From an uncultured Gemmatimonadota bacterium (GTDB lineage Bacteria > Gemmatimonadota > Gemmatimonadetes > Gemmatimonadales > Gemmatimonadaceae), in contig CAMLEQ010000229.1 of NCBI GenBank assembly GCA_946479015.1, positions 1-6,360 of the forward strand: 6,360 nucleotides of DNA, read 5' to 3'. Numbering within the stretch: the stretch's first letter is position 1; every line of letters starts with the position of its first letter. Positions 1 through 6,360 of the stretch are shown here, piece by piece. Both the position numbers and the translations under genes were made by a program. The notes under the pieces are model-generated. The model saw only the letters and a program-made list of their open reading frames with translations. It had not been told where the DNA came from and did no database searches.

Positions 1-603
1 GTGGCGGTGAACCCCAACGACACGTCGCACGCCCTGGAGGAGATCGCGCGGTGCGCCGAGCGCGGCGCGGTGGGGATCAAGCTCGCCGCGAGCCGCCGCG
101 CCGACGATCCGTTGCTCGATCCCGTCGCCGCCGAGGCGGAGCGGCGCGGCTTTCCCGTGCTCCACCACATCTGGCAGCACCGCACGCGCGAATGGCCAGG
201 GCAGGAGATCTCCGATGGCGTGGATCTCGCGCGCCTCGCGTCGCGCCACCCGCGCGTCCGGTTCATCCTCGCGCACATCGGCGGGGGAGGGGACTACCGT
301 CACACCTTCCCCGCCGTGGAGGACGTGCCGAACATCCTGCTCGACCTCTCCGGCAGCGGCGTGGATCGCGGCATGGTGGACGACGCGCTGCGCGCGGTGG
401 GCGCCTCGCGCCTGCTGTGGGGGTGCGACCTCACCATGGAGACCGGGCTCGCCAAGCTTCGCGCGCTCGAGGTGCTCGGCCTCGCGTCGGGCGACATGGC
501 GGACATCCGGTGGCGCAACGCGGCGCGGATCTTTCCCGAGGGCGCCCTCCCCGGTCTCCCCCCCGTGACCGCCACCTCCGGCGCGGCGAGCGCGGCGCGA
601 TGA
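1..603 (+). CDS. Amidohydrolase_2-family TIM-barrel metal-dependent hydrolase, C-terminal part (5' end outside window)
   Basis: The open frame runs from the first base of the window to TGA at 601-603. GTG at position 1 is probably an internal Val codon, because the protein begins in mid-domain (VNPND...) and lacks the N-terminal HxH metal motif of the family. About 200 residues are visible, against roughly 280-350 for a full member. Numbering from base 1, the recognisable barrel positions are: GIKL with Lys27 at the end of a strand, PVLHH with His55/56, ILAHIGGGG with His92, and WGCD with Asp143, the usual metal-binding/catalytic Asp. It ends with the family's typical helix and NAARIF motif, then a Pro/Ala-rich tail. 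These residues suggest an active hydrolase or decarboxylase, probably cytoplasmic. The substrate cannot be predicted. Its stop codon overlaps the start of the next gene, which has the same fold. Confidence 0.85.
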   Translation: MAVNPNDTSHALEEIARCAERGAVGIKLAASRRADDPLLDPVAAEAERRGFPVLHHIWQHRTREWPGQEISDGVDLARLASRHPRVRFILAHIGGGGDYRHTFPAVEDVPNILLDLSGSGVDRGMVDDALRAVGASRLLWGCDLTMETGLAKLRALEVLGLASGDMADIRWRNAARIFPEGALPGLPPVTATSGAASAAR

Positions 604-1382
604 CGATCGACGTCAACACCTTCATCGGCGGCTATCCGTTCCGCCATCTCCCGCACCCCGAGCCCGAGGTGCTGGCGCGCGTGCTCGAGCGCGAGGGGAT
701 TGCCGGCGCCTGGGTGGGGCACCTTCCCTCGGCCTTCCATCGCGATCCCGGGGCGGGGAACGACGCGCTCTTCGCCGCGCTCGCCCCCTTCGACGGGACG
801 CTCCGCGCGGTGCCGGCCATCCATCCGCGCTGGCCGAAGTGGGAGCGGGCGCTCGCCGAGTGCGCCGAGCGCGGCGCGGTGGCGATCCGCGCGTACCCCC
901 CGCAGTGGGGGCTGGGCCCGCACGACGGCGCCATGCTGGAGCTCGCGGCGGCGTGCGGCGAGGCGGGGCTGCCGCTGGTGCTCACGGTGCGCTTCGAGGA
1001 TCCGCGCCAGCGGCACTGGATGGACGCCGCCGGGGATCTCTCCGGGGCGGCGATCCGCGCGATCGTGCGCGCGGGCCAGCGCGCGCGCGTGCTCGTGACC
1101 TGCGCGGGGCGCGCGCTCGTGGAGGAGGTGCACTGGGGGCTCACGCCGCAGGAGCGCTCGCGCCTCTGGTGGGACATCTCCTGGATCTGGGGGCCGCCGG
1201 AGGACGAGCTGGCGCATCTGCTGCGCAGCATCGGCCCGCACCATTTCCTCTACGGCAGCGGGTGGCCGCTGCGGCTGGTGCAGACCCCCTCGGCGAACCT
1301 CGCGCTCCTCCCCGAGGAGCTGCACGGCGTGGCGCTGGCCGGGGCGGACGCGCTGCGCGGGACGGAGGCGCGGGCGAGGTGA
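600..1382 (+). CDS. Amidohydrolase-like TIM-barrel protein, probable catalytically inactive paralogue
   Basis: A 260-residue protein starting at ATG 600-602, which overlaps the upstream TGA as ATGA; translational coupling is likely. The frame is open further upstream (from about 51), but that part is only a shadow of the preceding gene, and the sequence from Met (MTIDVNTFIGGYPFR) has the normal family N-terminus. It is related to its neighbour: CAERGAVAIR (residues 88-97) matches CAERGAVGIK there. The active-site positions are replaced: the HxH site reads N6-T7-F8, the Lys is Arg97, the His after strand PLVL is Thr129, the AH of ILAH is Thr167-Cys168, and the Asp of the usual GSDWP is Gly221 (YGSGWPLR, 218-225). 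This points to a pseudoenzyme or a non-metal binding role, perhaps as a partner of the upstream protein. Function and substrate are unknown; the fold assignment is more certain than the inactivity. Confidence 0.8.
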   Translation: MTIDVNTFIGGYPFRHLPHPEPEVLARVLEREGIAGAWVGHLPSAFHRDPGAGNDALFAALAPFDGTLRAVPAIHPRWPKWERALAECAERGAVAIRAYPPQWGLGPHDGAMLELAAACGEAGLPLVLTVRFEDPRQRHWMDAAGDLSGAAIRAIVRAGQRARVLVTCAGRALVEEVHWGLTPQERSRLWWDISWIWGPPEDELAHLLRSIGPHHFLYGSGWPLRLVQTPSANLALLPEELHGVALAGADALRGTEARAR

Positions 1383-1540
1383 ATGGGAGTCCCATGCGCT
1401 CTTCGGGCGCGCTCCGGCGAGAATCCCGGCCGGGTTCGCTGGTGATGCGCCCACGCGGTACTCGTGGATCGCGCGTGGTGGGTGGCGTGCCTCTTGCGCC
1501 CGCCCCGCGGTCGAAACAAATTCCCGGCCGTTCTGCCGGA

Positions 1541-1560
1541 CTTGTGAAAACGTTCACAAG
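1541..1560. promoter_or_regulatory. Perfect inverted repeat, candidate Rex (or CRP-family) operator upstream of actA
   Basis: CTTGTGAA-AACG-TTCACAAG is a perfect 8-bp-arm dyad with a 4-bp spacer, centred about 46 bp before the actA start codon. Its inner 18 bp fit the published Rex consensus TTGTGAA-N4-TTCACAA exactly. Rex is a repressor that senses the NADH/NAD+ ratio and commonly controls respiratory genes. The same bases also fit the CRP core TGTGA-N6-TCACA, so a CRP/FNR-superfamily activator is a real alternative. A second GTGA half-site at 1565-1568 lies 21 bp (two helical turns) after the first GTGA (1544-1547), with TCAC at 1577-1580, so a degenerate second site is possible. The dyad and its position are seen directly; which regulator binds is inferred. 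Confidence 0.65.
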
Positions 1561-1587
1561 TTTGGTGAATTTGCTCTCACAACACGC

Positions 1588-1591
1588 AAGG
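1588..1591 (+). promoter_or_regulatory. Weak ribosome binding site for actA
   Basis: AAGG lies 5 bases before ATG 1597. It is a short Shine-Dalgarno match, but it is in position and supports this start, which also gives the basic residues plus hydrophobic helix expected at the ActA N-terminus. Confidence 0.45.
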
Positions 1592-1596
1592 TCGCG

Positions 1597-2244
1597 ATGA
1601 CGAAGAGGAGGAAGTGGGCGATCTTCCCGGGGCTGGTGGCCCTGGGGGCGGTCGCCGTGCTCTTGTCGGCCTATACCGGTGCCACGCAGTTCCCGCACAA
1701 TCCGCCGGGACAGGCGCCGGATACCGTGATCACCGACAAGGGATCGTGGGGCTACTCCGCCGCGTCCTCTCCGCAGGGACGCTCCCCCGTCCAGCCGATC
1801 GCCTTCCCGCACCCCACGCACGTACAGACGCTCGGCATGAACTGTCTGTACTGCCATTTCTCCGCGAACAAGTCGATCGACCCCGGCCTCCCCGCCGTCA
1901 GCACCTGCATGGGGTGCCACACCATCGTGGGGCCCAACCGCCCCGCGATGAACGGCCGGCCCGCCCGCACCAGCACCGAGATCCAGAAGCTGCAGACGTA
2001 CGCCAAGAACAAGCAGCCGATCCCGTGGGTGCGCATCCACAAGGTCCCCGACTACGTGAACTTCCCGCACATGCGACACGTCGCCGCGGGCGTCACCTGT
2101 CAGACCTGTCACGGCCAGGTGCAGCAGATGAGCCGGGTCTACCAGTACGCGTCGCTGAACATGGGTTGGTGCATCAACTGCCACGTCGGGAACGTGAACC
2201 CCGCGTGGAAGGCGCGCTACGACTGCAGCGTCTGTCACTACTAG
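1597..2244 (+). CDS. actA: Alternative complex III pentaheme cytochrome c subunit ActA
   Basis: A 215-residue periplasmic multiheme cytochrome c that passes electrons within ACIII from the ActB iron-sulfur clusters towards the outgoing carrier. Residues 1-7 are basic (MTKRRKW) and about 8-26 form one hydrophobic helix without a lipobox Cys, so it is best read as a membrane anchor. Five CxxCH heme c motifs follow at 83-87, 104-108, 168-172, 192-196 and 210-214; the last is followed only by Tyr. Candidate distal ligands include His72, His75, His148, His158 and His161, in FPHPTH and FPHMRH contexts typical of class III/c7-like cytochromes. Five hemes, one anchor and the position directly before actB identify ActA rather than NrfH- or TorC-type cytochromes. 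It starts the operon behind the operator-like dyad, and actB begins 10 bp after its stop. Confidence 0.95.
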   Translation: MTKRRKWAIFPGLVALGAVAVLLSAYTGATQFPHNPPGQAPDTVITDKGSWGYSAASSPQGRSPVQPIAFPHPTHVQTLGMNCLYCHFSANKSIDPGLPAVSTCMGCHTIVGPNRPAMNGRPARTSTEIQKLQTYAKNKQPIPWVRIHKVPDYVNFPHMRHVAAGVTCQTCHGQVQQMSRVYQYASLNMGWCINCHVGNVNPAWKARYDCSVCHY

Positions 2245-2254
2245 GTCAACCTGA

Positions 2255-5200
2255 ATGAGTGAGACTTCCCAGTCGGGCGTCCGCCGGCGCGAGTTCCTGA
2301 AGATCCTCGGCGCGACCGGCGCCGCCTCCGCGGCCATCGGGTGCAGCTCCGACCGCGTCGAGAAGCTGATCCCATATCTCAATCACCCGGACGAGACGGT
2401 GCCGGGTGTCTCCAACTACTACGCGTCCACCTGCCGGGAGTGCTCCGCCGCGTGCGGGGTGCTCCTCGAGACGCGTGACGGGCGCACCTTCAAGCTCGAG
2501 GGGAACCCCGATCACCCGCTCAGCCGCGGGGCGCTCTGCGCCCGCGGGCAGGCCGCGGTGCAGGGGCTCTACAACCCCGACCGCCATCGCGGTCCGATGA
2601 TCAAGAAGGGGAACGCGCTCCAGCCGGCGACGTGGGACGAGGCGCTCAAGCTCCTGACCGAGAAGCTTGGCGCGCTGCGCTCCTCCGGCGCGGGGAGCGC
2701 GGTGTTCCTCAACAAGCACGAGAGCGGCAGCTTCCCGGCGTTCCTCGACGCGTGGCTCGCCGCCTACGGCATGCCGGCGCACCTGAGCCTCGATCCGGTC
2801 GCCGATCAGGCGGTGATGGAGGCGAACCGCCAGAGCTACGGCGTCTCGTGGCCGTCGCTCGCGTTCGACGCGGCGCGCGTGATCGTCTCCTTCGGCGCCG
2901 ACTTCCTGGATGGCTGGGGCGCCAGCGTCACCCACCAGCTCGACTTCGCCGACGCGCGCGCCAAGCTCTCGGGCGCGCCGCGCTTCATCTACGTCGGCCC
3001 GCGCCGCTCGCTCACCGGCCTCAATGCCGATCAGTGGATCGCGTGCACACCGGGCTCCGAGCTCGCGATCGCCAACGCCCTGCGCGGCAGCGGCTCCCTC
3101 GAGCAGGCGGCGCAGGCGAGCGGCGTGAGCGTCGCCACGCTCCGCGCGCTGCAGCAGGAGCTCGCGTCGGCCAAGCCGAGCCTCGTGCTCGCCGGCGGCG
3201 GCGGCACGCAGGGCACCGACCTCGCGCTCGCCGTCAACGCGCTCAACCAGCAGCTCGGCAACGTGGGCACCACGGTGCTCCCGGCGCGGCCGATCACGAG
3301 CTTCGAGGGGATCGCCACCGACGCCGAGCTCGCGGATGCGGTCGAGCGGATGCGCGCGGGACAGGTGCAGGCCCTGTTCGTCCGCGGCGTGAACCCCGTG
3401 TTCACCCTCCCGAAGTCGGCGCGCGTCGCCGAGGCCATCGCGCGGGTGCCGTTCAAGGTCTCCTTCTCGAGCTATCCGGACGAGACCTCGGAGATGTGCG
3501 ATCTCGTCCTGCCGGACCATCACCCGATCGAGTCGTGGGGCGACGCCCAGCCGCTCCCCGACGTCCTGTCGCTGCAGCAGCCGGGGATGGATCCGGTGTA
3601 CGACACGCGCCAGACGGCGGACGTGCTGCTCCAGGTGGCGAAGGGCAATCCGGCCGCGGCGTCGCGGTTCGGTGCGCCCAGCTACATGCGCTGGCTCATC
3701 GACAACTTCCCCGGCGGGACTGCGGCGTTCACCTCCACGCTGCAGAAGGGCGTGGGGGCCGGGAAGCTGGCGGCCAAGCCGGCGGCGCGCCGCGCCCCGA
3801 CGGTCACCCGTCCCGCGGCTCCCGTGGATCGCGCCAGCGGCGACTTCTTCCTCGTCGTCTATCCCTCGCCGGTGCTCGGCGCCGACGGCGCGAACAAGCC
3901 GTGGCTCCAGGAGCTCCCCGATCCCGTCAGCAAGATCTGCTGGCAGTCGTGGGTCGAGGTGAACACGGAGACGGCCAAGCGACTGGGGATCGACTCGGGC
4001 GACGTGCTCACGGTGGAGACCGCGCACGGCAAGGTGACCGCGCCCGCCTACGTGTACATGGGGATCGCGAAGGACGTGATCGCCATCGCGTTCGGCCAGG
4101 GGCACACCGCGTACGGGCGCTACGCCAAGGGCATCGGCGTCAACCCGGGGGACCTCCTCCCCACCGGCTTCGATCCGCGCTCGGGCGCGCTCGCCTGGAC
4201 CGCCACCAAGGCGCGCATCACGAAGACCGGCGAGTTCCTCCCGCTCGTCACCACCGAGGGCTCGTCACGCCAGCACGGGCGAGGGATCGCCCGCGCCGTC
4301 GCGGTGGGGGAGCTCGACAGGCTCGGCGAGGAGAAGCGCGAACAGATGCCCGGCGATGCGTCGCACGAGTATCTGCCGGGGCTGCGCTCGCCGCTCGCGA
4401 GCGATGCCACCGGTGAGCTGGGCTCGTCGGTCAAGCGCAAGTCGAAGGGGATGTACGACCCCGAGCACTGGAGCGGGATGGCGAAGCGCCGCTGGGCGAT
4501 GACCGTCGACCTGGCTCGCTGCACCGGTTGCTCCGCGTGCGTCACCGCGTGCTACGCGGAGAACAACATCCCCACCGTCGGTGCCGCGTACCAGTCCACC
4601 GCGACCGCGCAGTTCGAGGGGAAGGCCGGCGGGAACATCATCAAGGGGCGCGAGATGAACTGGATTCGTCTCGAGCGCTACTGGGAGGGCGGGGAGGACG
4701 GCGGCGACTTCGAGGCCCGCTTCGTTCCGATGCTCTGCCAGCACTGCGGGAACGCCCCCTGCGAGCCGGTGTGCCCCGTGTATGCCACCTACCACTCGCC
4801 GGACGGCCTCAACGTCCAGGTCTACAACCGCTGCGTGGGCACGCGCTACTGCTCCAACAACTGCCCGTACAAGGTGCGCTACTTCAACTGGTTCGGTTAC
4901 GGCGAGCCGGCGCGCCCGCAGTACGCGTGGCCGGAGCGCATGAACTGGCAGCTCAACCCCGACGTCACGGTGCGCGGCAAGGGCGTGATGGAGAAGTGCA
5001 CGTTCTGCGTGCAGCGCATTCGCGAGGCGGAGCACCGCGCCAAGCTCGAGGGGCGCCCGGTGAATCCGGACGAGTTCACCACCGCGTGCGCCCAGGCGTG
5101 CCCGTCGAAGGCGATCACCTTCGGCGATGCCGCCGATGAGGCGTGGTCGGTGGCGAAGCTCGCGCAGGACCGCCGCGCGTACCACGTGTTCCACGAGGAG

Positions 5201-5275
5201 CTCAACACCTTCCCGGCGGTGGTCTACTTGCAGAAGGTCAATCATCCGGCGCCCACGACGCCGGCGGGAGCGTAA
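2255..5275 (+). CDS. actB: Alternative complex III subunit ActB: Tat-exported molybdopterin-oxidoreductase-like/4-cluster Fe-S fusion
   Basis: A 1006-residue protein. Residues 11-16 (RREFLK) form a twin-arginine motif, followed by an Ala-rich helix ending AIGC30, a possible though imperfect lipobox. The N-terminal domain (about 55-640) resembles molybdopterin oxidoreductases, with a Cys60/63/67/95 pattern (CX2CX3CX27C) and a dinucleotide-binding-like part at about 567-635. An Ala/Pro-rich linker lies at about 498-527. The C-terminal PsrB/DmsB-like domain (about 745-985) has four cysteine groups: 756/759/762/766, 828/831/836/840, 860/866/870 and 915/918/945/949. In the third, Thr863 stands where a second Cys is normal (CVGTRYC), predicting one [3Fe-4S] plus three [4Fe-4S] clusters, as known for ActB. 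In PSR-type complexes the two domains are separate proteins; their fusion next to a pentaheme cytochrome and an NrfD protein is diagnostic of ACIII. It relays electrons from ActC to ActA on the periplasmic face. The Shine-Dalgarno sequence before ATG 2255 is weak. Confidence 0.95.
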   Translation: MSETSQSGVRRREFLKILGATGAASAAIGCSSDRVEKLIPYLNHPDETVPGVSNYYASTCRECSAACGVLLETRDGRTFKLEGNPDHPLSRGALCARGQAAVQGLYNPDRHRGPMIKKGNALQPATWDEALKLLTEKLGALRSSGAGSAVFLNKHESGSFPAFLDAWLAAYGMPAHLSLDPVADQAVMEANRQSYGVSWPSLAFDAARVIVSFGADFLDGWGASVTHQLDFADARAKLSGAPRFIYVGPRRSLTGLNADQWIACTPGSELAIANALRGSGSLEQAAQASGVSVATLRALQQELASAKPSLVLAGGGGTQGTDLALAVNALNQQLGNVGTTVLPARPITSFEGIATDAELADAVERMRAGQVQALFVRGVNPVFTLPKSARVAEAIARVPFKVSFSSYPDETSEMCDLVLPDHHPIESWGDAQPLPDVLSLQQPGMDPVYDTRQTADVLLQVAKGNPAAASRFGAPSYMRWLIDNFPGGTAAFTSTLQKGVGAGKLAAKPAARRAPTVTRPAAPVDRASGDFFLVVYPSPVLGADGANKPWLQELPDPVSKICWQSWVEVNTETAKRLGIDSGDVLTVETAHGKVTAPAYVYMGIAKDVIAIAFGQGHTAYGRYAKGIGVNPGDLLPTGFDPRSGALAWTATKARITKTGEFLPLVTTEGSSRQHGRGIARAVAVGELDRLGEEKREQMPGDASHEYLPGLRSPLASDATGELGSSVKRKSKGMYDPEHWSGMAKRRWAMTVDLARCTGCSACVTACYAENNIPTVGAAYQSTATAQFEGKAGGNIIKGREMNWIRLERYWEGGEDGGDFEARFVPMLCQHCGNAPCEPVCPVYATYHSPDGLNVQVYNRCVGTRYCSNNCPYKVRYFNWFGYGEPARPQYAWPERMNWQLNPDVTVRGKGVMEKCTFCVQRIREAEHRAKLEGRPVNPDEFTTACAQACPSKAITFGDAADEAWSVAKLAQDRRAYHVFHEELNTFPAVVYLQKVNHPAPTTPAGA

Positions 5276-5282
5276 CGGACCC

Positions 5283-6360
5283 ATGGCGACTGTCGCGAAA
5301 CCGGCGGCCGAGATGGATCTGGGGCCGAACATTCCGGCCGCCAACATCCAGCTCCCCGCCGTTCGGAGTTACGAGCAGGTCAACGATGACATCATCGCGA
5401 CCCTGCGACCCACGAAGGCCTGGTTCGCCGGACTCTCGCTGGCGATCCTGTGCATGCTCATCGGCGCCGCGGCCTGGACCTACCAGATCTACATGGGGCT
5501 GGGGGTCGCCGGGTACACGCCGCCGGTCATGTGGGGCGTGTACATCGTCACCTTCGTGTTCTGGGTCGGTATCGGCCACGCGGGGACGCTGATCTCCGCC
5601 ATTCTCTATCTCTTCCGCGCCGGCTTCCGCACCACGATCTACCGGTGCGCCGAGGCCATGACGGTGTTCGCCGTCATGACGGCGGGGCTCTTCCCGATTC
5701 TCCACCTCGGGCGCCCCTGGAAGTTCTTCTACCTGATCCCGTACCCGAACTGGCGCCTCATCTGGCCGCAGTTCAAGAGCCCGCTCGTGTGGGACGTGTT
5801 CGCGATCCTCACGTACCTCACGGTCTCGACCACGTTCCTCTTCATCGGGCTCATCCCCGACCTCGCGGCGCTGCGTGACCGCGAGACGCACCCCGTGCGG
5901 AAGCAGATCTACTCGATGCTCTCCCTCGGGTGGCGCAACTCCGATCGCGAATGGCGGCACTTCGCGCGCGCCTACCTGTTCCTGGCCGCGTTCTCGACCC
6001 CCCTCGTGCTCTCCGTGCACTCGGTGGTGTCGTTCGACTTCGCCATGTCGCTCGTGCCGGGGTGGCACGCCACGCTCTTCGCCCCGTACTTCGTGGCCGG
6101 CGCGATCTTCTCCGGCATCGGGATGGTGTTCACGATCATCATCCCCCTCCGCCGGTGGTTCGGCCTCAAGCGCTACGTCACCATCAACCACCTCGACGCG
6201 GCGGCCAAGCTCTGCCTGTTCACGTCGCTCGTGGTGGGCACCGCGTACCTCACCGAGTTCTTCATCGGCTGGTACAGCGGGAGCGAGATGGAGCACTCGT
6301 ACTGGTGGAACCGCGTGTTCGGCCAGTGGTGGTGGGCCGCGTGGATCATGCTCACCTGCA
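5283..6360 (+). CDS. actC: Alternative complex III NrfD-like quinol-binding membrane subunit ActC (3' end outside window)
   Basis: The frame is open from ATG 5283, 7 bp after the actB stop, to the window edge: 359 codons of an expected 450-480. The protein is an integral membrane member of the NrfD/PsrC family. Hydrophobic segments are seen at about 46-66, 81-106, 122-141, 168-191, 230-250, 268-290, 306-329 and from 346 on. Motifs typical of ActC/ActF are GIGHAGTLISA (His99), LHLGRPW (His141), PNWR with WPQF-SPLVWD (Asp171), and SLVPGWHATLFAPYFVAGAIFSG. ActC sits beneath ActB and oxidises quinol near its [3Fe-4S] cluster; His141 and Asp171 lie where quinol-site residues are expected, an assignment from memory of the family. 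The position right after actB makes ActC more likely than ActF, the second NrfD-like subunit. GGAG at 5267-5270 is 12 bases from the ATG, a long spacing, so translation may be coupled to actB. Confidence 0.93.
   Translation, partial: MATVAKPAAEMDLGPNIPAANIQLPAVRSYEQVNDDIIATLRPTKAWFAGLSLAILCMLIGAAAWTYQIYMGLGVAGYTPPVMWGVYIVTFVFWVGIGHAGTLISAILYLFRAGFRTTIYRCAEAMTVFAVMTAGLFPILHLGRPWKFFYLIPYPNWRLIWPQFKSPLVWDVFAILTYLTVSTTFLFIGLIPDLAALRDRETHPVRKQIYSMLSLGWRNSDREWRHFARAYLFLAAFSTPLVLSVHSVVSFDFAMSLVPGWHATLFAPYFVAGAIFSGIGMVFTIIIPLRRWFGLKRYVTINHLDAAAKLCLFTSLVVGTAYLTEFFIGWYSGSEMEHSYWWNRVFGQWWWAAWIMLTC

Larger units (their letters stand above)
1383..1596. other. Intergenic region between the amidohydrolase pair and the act operon
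   Basis: This 214-bp gap contains no credible gene. Just after the upstream stop lies a perfect 6-bp-arm repeat, ATGGGA-G-TCCCAT (1383-1395), and later a CCCGGCCGGG palindrome (1425-1434). Neither is followed by a T-run, so neither is a convincing intrinsic terminator, though the first could form a small hairpin in the mRNA. A short CCGGC/GCCGG hairpin (1524-1539) sits immediately before the operator-like palindrome. From about 1541 to 1590 the sequence becomes clearly AT-richer than its surroundings, as expected for a promoter. I could not identify a convincing -35/-10 pair. Confidence 0.6.

Noticed and set aside
51..599. An upstream in-frame extension of the second amidohydrolase gene.
   Set aside because: The extension would overlap the first gene almost completely and encodes an Arg-rich out-of-frame shadow; the ATGA overlap at 600-603 is the natural start.
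1383..1434. Inverted repeats after the second amidohydrolase gene (1383-1395 and 1425-1434) as a rho-independent terminator.
   Set aside because: Stems are short, loops are one base or absent, and no T-run follows.
2246..4105. A long open frame on the - strand (over 600 codons) opposite actB, with similar long ones at 1141-2382 and 4265-5347.
   Set aside because: They lie antisense to well-supported conserved genes, encode Arg/Ala/Gly-rich low-complexity proteins without recognisable motifs, and arise because strong G/C third-position bias removes stop codons from the opposite strand.
2255..6360. A polysulfide, DMSO or nitrate reductase-type molybdoenzyme complex.
   Set aside because: The catalytic-like and Fe-S subunits are fused, the third ferredoxin motif has Thr for Cys, and a pentaheme cytochrome precedes them. 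Together these fit ACIII, in which the molybdopterin-like domain is not catalytic.
1..6360. CRISPR arrays, tRNA/rRNA genes, insertion sequences or phage attachment sites.
   Set aside because: No regularly spaced repeats, structured RNA signatures, transposase motifs or terminal inverted repeats were seen; the coding sequence is continuous and of uniform composition.

Overview
The window is GC-rich, with strong G/C preference at third codon positions, and every supported gene lies on the + strand. It holds two transcription units. The downstream unit is the start of an operon for alternative complex III (ACIII, Act), a quinol:cytochrome c/HiPIP oxidoreductase that replaces the bc1 complex in many bacteria. 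ACIII, the GC-rich codon use and the protein style fit a Gemmatimonadota-like or related soil/sediment bacterium. This is inference: ACIII also occurs in Bacteroidota/Rhodothermota, Planctomycetota, Acidobacteriota and Myxococcota-type organisms, and no phylogenetic marker is present.

Layout. Positions 1-603 hold the C-terminal part of an amidohydrolase_2-type TIM-barrel metal hydrolase, cut by the window edge. It overlaps by 4 bp (ATGA) a second gene of the same fold at 600-1382. The second protein seems to have lost every metal-binding position that can be compared, so it looks like a pseudoenzyme partner. The gap at 1383-1596 contains a perfect 20-bp inverted repeat (1541-1560) in a locally AT-rich stretch just before the respiratory operon. 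It matches the Rex operator consensus (TTGTGAA-N4-TTCACAA) and, equally, the CRP core (TGTGA-N6-TCACA). Next come actA (1597-2244, pentaheme membrane-anchored cytochrome c), actB (2255-5275, fused molybdopterin-oxidoreductase-like and four-cluster ferredoxin-like subunit with a Tat signal) and actC (5283 to beyond the window end, NrfD-like quinol-binding membrane protein). Gaps are only 10 and 7 bp, so one operon is likely.

How they work together. By analogy with characterised ACIII, ActC oxidises quinol in the membrane. Electrons pass through the iron-sulfur clusters of the ActB C-terminal domain to the ActA hemes and then to a soluble or oxidase-bound carrier. The remaining act genes (actD, actE, actF) and perhaps a cytochrome oxidase would be expected just past the right edge but cannot be seen.

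ACIII itself is a known system. The points most worth a second look are the candidate redox-responsive (Rex) or CRP operator before actA, the tandem active/inactive amidohydrolase pair, and an intact four-cysteine motif in the N-terminal domain of ActB, which is usually considered cofactor-free.
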